Assembly (NCBI RefSeq): GCF_000285515.1
Contig: NZ_HE610959.1
Span: forward strand, 405,233-469,232
Reading direction: 5' to 3'
Length of the DNA: 64,000 nt
DNA from: Paenibacillus senegalensis JC66
GTDB taxonomy: Bacteria > Bacillota > Bacilli > Paenibacillales > NBRC-103111
The notes beneath the pieces are model-generated. The model was not told the DNA's origin. It searched no databases and saw only the letters and a program-made list of their open reading frames with translations. A program made the position numbers and the translations under genes. Each line of letters opens with the position of its first letter. Position 1 is the first letter of the stretch. Shown here in pieces: positions 60,684-64,000 of this stretch.

Positions 60684-61481
60684 TTATACTCGTGTCGCCA
60701 TTTTGCGATAAAAAAACGTATCGGCCGGCTCCAGATTATAAATGGCGGGCGTAAAGATTTGCTCTGTGCTGCCCACAAACAATATTCCGCCAGGCTTTAG
60801 AGCGGTGGCAAATTTTTGGTACAGCTTGCGCTTGGCCTCTTCTGTAAAATAAATCATCACATTGCGGCAAATGATCAAATCAAACCCGTTCTCAAAAGAA
60901 TCCTCCAGCAAATTATGCTGACGAAAGACCACTTTGCTCTTCAACTGAGGACTGAAGTGGTACATCCCTTGATCATAGGTAAAATAGAGCTTTCTTAGAT
61001 CTGAAGAAACCTCTCTTAGCGCCCGTTCGACATAGCTCCCCTGCATGGCTTTGTTCAGAATGGCCTTGTCCAGATCGGTAGCCAGAACCTCTGATTTGTT
61101 AACGGCACCAAGCCGATCGAGCAGCATCATTAAGGTGTACGGCTCTTCGCCTGAGGAGCAGGCAGCACTCCAAAATTTCAGCTTTGAACCGTCCGGCAGC
61201 TTCTGCAGCATTGGGATTACAAATTCCTTCTCCAATGTGCTCCACCGTTCGGGATTACGAAAAAACTCAGACACATTAATAGTCATTCGGTCCAGCATTT
61301 CATTTAATAATTGTTTATTGGTTCTCATCTCACCCAGGAGGGTTTGAAAGCTGGCGAAGCCTTTCTTCTGCCGAAACATCGTTAATCTGCGCTTCATCTG
61401 AGCTTCCTTGTACAAATTCAAGTCGATAGCCGTCATGGCCTTGAACTGCTCCGTAAAATAGGAAAAATCTCTATCCTCCAA
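60684..61481 (-). CDS. cheR: Chemotaxis protein methyltransferase
   Basis: SAM-dependent methylation of chemoreceptor glutamates. 265 residues from a TTG at 61481 (GAGAGGAG seven to eight bases before), which aligns the N-terminus with B. subtilis CheR; GTG 61505 is an alternative. LYKEAQMKRRL, LDRMTINVSEFFRNPERW, FWSAACSSGEEPYTL (SAM loop), CRNVMIYF. Located between ndk and aroC as in B. subtilis. Confidence 0.95.
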   Translation of the reverse strand: MEDRDFSYFTEQFKAMTAIDLNLYKEAQMKRRLTMFRQKKGFASFQTLLGEMRTNKQLLNEMLDRMTINVSEFFRNPERWSTLEKEFVIPMLQKLPDGSKLKFWSAACSSGEEPYTLMMLLDRLGAVNKSEVLATDLDKAILNKAMQGSYVERALREVSSDLRKLYFTYDQGMYHFSPQLKSKVVFRQHNLLEDSFENGFDLIICRNVMIYFTEEAKRKLYQKFATALKPGGILFVGSTEQIFTPAIYNLEPADTFFYRKMATRV

Positions 61482-61574
61482 GTCCGGACTCCTCTCATCA
61501 AGCACACGCTTGTCCTAATTGGAGAGTCTTGTTCTAAATCCCGAATAAAGCCTCTCTAACTGATTTATCGGAAT

Positions 61575-62018
61575 TTAAATCCAGCGATTTAACGTTTTTT
61601 CATAGCTGACCAGCTCTTCCGGAGCAAAAAAATTGCCAATCTCGCGCGCTGCGCTCTCTGGTGAATCTGAGCCGTGAATCAAGTTAAAATTCGTATGGGC
61701 GGCATAATCACCGCGTATCGTTCCTGGTGCGGCCTCCAGCACATTCGTCTTCCCGATGACGGCACGGGATAATGGAATAATATCATCACCCTTCCAAACC
61801 ATGGCAAAGACTGGCCCCGATGTAATAAAGGAAACCAGGTCTGCGAAAAACGGCTTGCCTACATGCTCCTCATAATGAAAGCGGGCCTGCTCCTCCGTAA
61901 CCTGAAGCAGCTTGGCCGCTACCAGCTGAAATCCTTTTCTTTCGAAGCGGCTTATAATTTCACCAATGACACCACGCTGTACTCCATCCGGTTTGACCAT
62001 CAATAAGGTTTGCTGCAT
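61575..62018 (-). CDS. ndk: Nucleoside diphosphate kinase
   Basis: 147 residues. Phosphohistidine in [13 protein letters not shown]-terminal [24 protein letters not shown] precedes the ATG. Balances NTP pools. Confidence 0.98.
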   Translation of the reverse strand: MQQTLLMVKPDGVQRGVIGEIISRFERKGFQLVAAKLLQVTEEQARFHYEEHVGKPFFADLVSFITSGPVFAMVWKGDDIIPLSRAVIGKTNVLEAAPGTIRGDYAAHTNFNLIHGSDSPESAAREIGNFFAPEELVSYEKTLNRWI

Positions 62019-62070
62019 TGTACATTCCTCCTGAACTGTTTTTTTAGGTTTCAGTCAATGAGTATTCGTT

Positions 62071-63045
62071 TTAATATGAACGATTTCCTACAAAATGAGC
62101 AACTTTGGTCAAATCTTTTTTTGCTTGTATATCTGGAAGTGATGAGATCGCCTCGATCGCTCGATCAATATAACGGGCTGCTAAAGACTCTGCCCGGTGC
62201 ATCCCGCACGTTTGCTTTACCTTCTGGAGAATAGGAGCTACATCCATTTGCCCTTTGGCTTTGCGCACACGGTCGATATCTAGGATCAGTTCTTCCCTGA
62301 CCTCGTCCTCCTGCAGAGCATAAAGCACCGGCAGCGTTATATTGCCCTGCTTAATATCGCTTCCGGGCGGCTTGCCCAATTCTTTCTCTGAGCCGATGAT
62401 GTCCAGCAGGTCATCGCGGATCTGAAAGGCCATGCCAACCGAGTACCCGTAGCGGTACAGCTGATCCGACACCTCCTTAGAGGCTCCAGCTGCAATCGCT
62501 CCCAATTGGCAGCTGACCGCAATCAGCAGAGCCGTTTTGCGCTTGATTCTCAGCAAATAATTGCGCACGGTCTGGTTGGTGTTGTAAAAAAAGCGGATTT
62601 GCTCCATCTCTCCAATACATACTTCCACCATGGCGTGGGACATAATCTGATGAATTTGCGGATTAGGGAGCTGGGTGACAACACCAAGCGCTTTACCCAG
62701 GATATAGTCACCCGTATACATCGCAACGCGGTTGTCCCACTTGGACTTGACGGTAAGCTGCCCCCTGCGGGTGTCCGCATCATCGATTACATCGTCATGC
62801 ACCAGCGTCGCCATATGAATTAATTCCAGCGAAACGGCAATATACTTAAGCCTGTTTATATCGTATTGGCCAAACTGTCCCGCCAGCAATACGAATATGG
62901 GCCGCAGCCTCTTGCCTCCTGCTTTAAGCAGATGAGCGGAGCTTTTTCTCAGTTCAGGATGATCGGAATCCACATTTTTCTCCAGCTCTTTCTCTATAAA
63001 GGATAAATCTTTTTTCATTCTCGCATATAAATCTAAAATTTTCAT
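62071..63045 (-). CDS. hepT: Heptaprenyl diphosphate synthase, component II
   Basis: 324 residues, trans-isoprenyl diphosphate synthase for the menaquinone side chain. First Asp-rich motif LVHDDVIDDAD, second FQIRDDLLDIIG. HepT of Bacillus needs the small partner HepS; hepS is not in the window. Start overlaps mqnA by 4 bp. Chain length is inferred from context. Confidence 0.9.
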   Translation of the reverse strand: MKILDLYARMKKDLSFIEKELEKNVDSDHPELRKSSAHLLKAGGKRLRPIFVLLAGQFGQYDINRLKYIAVSLELIHMATLVHDDVIDDADTRRGQLTVKSKWDNRVAMYTGDYILGKALGVVTQLPNPQIHQIMSHAMVEVCIGEMEQIRFFYNTNQTVRNYLLRIKRKTALLIAVSCQLGAIAAGASKEVSDQLYRYGYSVGMAFQIRDDLLDIIGSEKELGKPPGSDIKQGNITLPVLYALQEDEVREELILDIDRVRKAKGQMDVAPILQKVKQTCGMHRAESLAARYIDRAIEAISSLPDIQAKKDLTKVAHFVGNRSY

Positions 63046-63905
63046 TCGTTCACCTGTATGACGGTTTTATTTTGCCAGATTCGCAAATGGGCCGGCTCCT
63101 CCAGCAGGCCTAATTCCCAGGCATACTGAAAGTACAACCGCAGCCCTTCCCATTGAGCAGGGCCAAAATCATAGGTAAGCTGCGAGAAATAATGTTCCCA
63201 ATAGGAGGCTGTACCTCCAATAGTTTGCTGGGCCTCCGCAATCATTTCCTGTGGATCAGCCATCCCCTTGCTCTTGCTCCATTGAAAAGCTTCGAGCACT
63301 CGCTGCAGCAATTCCGGCTGTTCCTTGACGACCTGCTCGCGTACAGCCCATACGGCAAATGTCATGGAACGGCCGGTTAGCCGATGCCATAATTCGCCTA
63401 AATCCGTAACCTGGAAGCCGCGATCCTGCCAGCTTTCGCGAATTGCATCATCTCCAATCAACAGAGCTGCATCAGTCGACTTCATCATATCATTTAAAGA
63501 TGGCGAAGCATAGAAATATGTAGGATTTCCGCCGTAATACTTTGCGATAATGATTTTCAGCAAATTTACTGAAGACGCCGATGTAGTCGGAAGCGCAATC
63601 GTGCCATTCACGATCTGCTCCAGCGGTTCACGATGAAATAACAGGATGGAATTTACCTTGCCTAGCGCGCTGACTGACAAATCGGGAAACAGCACATAGT
63701 TTCGGCTATTCTCACCATAGGCAAATGACGAGATCGGTCCCATATCGATCCGTCCTTCAGCCAGTGCTTTGTTCAGGCTGGTGGGAACCTCCAGCATCAG
63801 CTCAACCTCTTCTGCAAACTGCGATAAAGGGAAATAATAAAAGATTGGCCAAACATTCGTAAAATTAATCCTGCCTATGTGAAGTTTTCTAAGATTGTTG
63901 TTCAT
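63042..63905 (-). CDS. mqnA: Chorismate dehydratase MqnA (futalosine menaquinone pathway)
   Basis: 287 residues, solute-binding-protein-like fold. RIDMGPISSFAYGENSRNY, ALPTTSASSVNLLKII, DAALLIGDDAI and LTGRSMTFAVWAVRE match MqnA. It dehydrates chorismate to enolpyruvylbenzoate. This indicates the futalosine route instead of the Men route of B. subtilis and links menaquinone supply to chorismate made by the aro genes here. Overlaps ubiX by 17 bp. Confidence 0.88.
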   Translation of the reverse strand: MNNNLRKLHIGRINFTNVWPIFYYFPLSQFAEEVELMLEVPTSLNKALAEGRIDMGPISSFAYGENSRNYVLFPDLSVSALGKVNSILLFHREPLEQIVNGTIALPTTSASSVNLLKIIIAKYYGGNPTYFYASPSLNDMMKSTDAALLIGDDAIRESWQDRGFQVTDLGELWHRLTGRSMTFAVWAVREQVVKEQPELLQRVLEAFQWSKSKGMADPQEMIAEAQQTIGGTASYWEHYFSQLTYDFGPAQWEGLRLYFQYAWELGLLEEPAHLRIWQNKTVIQVNE

Positions 63906-64000
63906 CTCGCTCTCCCCATCTCACGAATAAATCGTGCTCGATGTCCATCGCATCCAGCACTTTGCCGACCATAAAGTCGACCAACTGCTCAATTGATGCC
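63889..64000 (-). CDS. ubiX: UbiX-like flavin prenyltransferase, C-terminal end (partial)
   Basis: Only the last 36 residues are in the window. The segment ASIEQLVDFMVGKVLDAMDI and following EHDLFVRW is typical of the UbiX C-terminus. UbiX makes prenylated FMN for UbiD-type decarboxylases; UbiX/UbiD are linked with the late decarboxylation of futalosine menaquinone synthesis. The rest lies beyond the right edge. Confidence 0.8.
   Translation of the reverse strand, partial: ASIEQLVDFMVGKVLDAMDIEHDLFVRWGERDEQQS

Overview
The window looks like a chromosome segment from a spore-forming, low-to-moderate GC Firmicute of the Paenibacillaceae, most likely Paenibacillus or a close relative. The reasons are gene content (YpjB sporulation protein, bacillithiol genes, S-layer homology protein, a Rieske/cytochrome b6/c complex of Bacillus type, Rex, DnaD), strong AGGAGG-type ribosome binding sites, and gene order. 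Read on the minus strand from right to left, the order mqnA-hepT-ndk-cheR-aroC-aroB-aroH-trpEDCFBA-hisC-tyrA ... ypiF-qcrABC-ypjA-ypjB-ypjC-ypjD-dapB-mgsA-bshB1-bshA-cca-birA-panBCD ... dinG ... ypmB ... dnaD ... nth follows the Bacillus subtilis trp-to-dnaD region, with local insertions, losses and moves.

Layout from left to right. 1-5.7 kb: a dynamin-type GTPase (cut by the window edge), a small unknown protein, endonuclease III, an S-layer homology protein and a cell-wall amidase. 5.9-9.1 kb: leuDC, divergent from a LysR regulator. 9.1-17.9 kb: methionine salvage (mtnU and mtnE divergent; mtnW-mtnX-mtnB) joined to proline synthesis (proB-proA-proC). 18-28.1 kb: dnaD, an orphan PhnM-like amidohydrolase, an unusual FtsH-like protease with a membrane partner, YpmB, MTA/SAH deaminase, Rex and DinG. 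28.2-37.8 kb: a TPR protein, panBCD, birA, cca, bacillithiol genes, mgsA, dapB and a MazG-type protein. 38-45.2 kb: YitT-family protein, YpjB, YpjA, qcrABC, YpiF, a gamma-carbonic-anhydrase-like protein and an unknown 398-residue protein. 45.2-48.1 kb: an accessory stretch with degenerate repeats, an ECF sigma/anti-sigma pair, a 117-bp tandem duplication and a candidate small RNA. 48.1-60 kb: the aromatic amino acid supraoperon. 60-64 kb: a small helix-turn-helix protein, cheR, ndk, hepT, mqnA and the end of ubiX.

The most interesting signals lie between genes. (1) A compact minus-strand transcription unit at about 47.95-48.08 kb has a TTGACT-N17-TATAAT promoter, a full-consensus CcpA (cre) site inside the promoter spacer, a second cre-like site 32 bp upstream, a C/U-rich single-stranded segment and an intrinsic terminator; it reads as a catabolite-controlled small RNA. 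(2) The trpE leader carries exactly eleven NAG triplets, mostly 5 nt apart, preceded by a 5' stem-loop and followed by a terminator whose 5' arm can pair with the triplet region; this is a TRAP attenuator. (3) The proB leader holds two mutually exclusive hairpins sharing one arm. (4) The ypjB ribosome binding site sits in a perfect 14-bp hairpin that the upstream ypjA ribosome would open. (5) panB has a roughly 300-nt leader with an internal terminator.

Functionally, the window covers chorismate to tryptophan/tyrosine, part of the futalosine menaquinone route, pantothenate, bacillithiol, lysine precursor, leucine and proline synthesis, and recycling of methylthioadenosine. All functional calls come from reading sequence and remembered family features; no database search was run.
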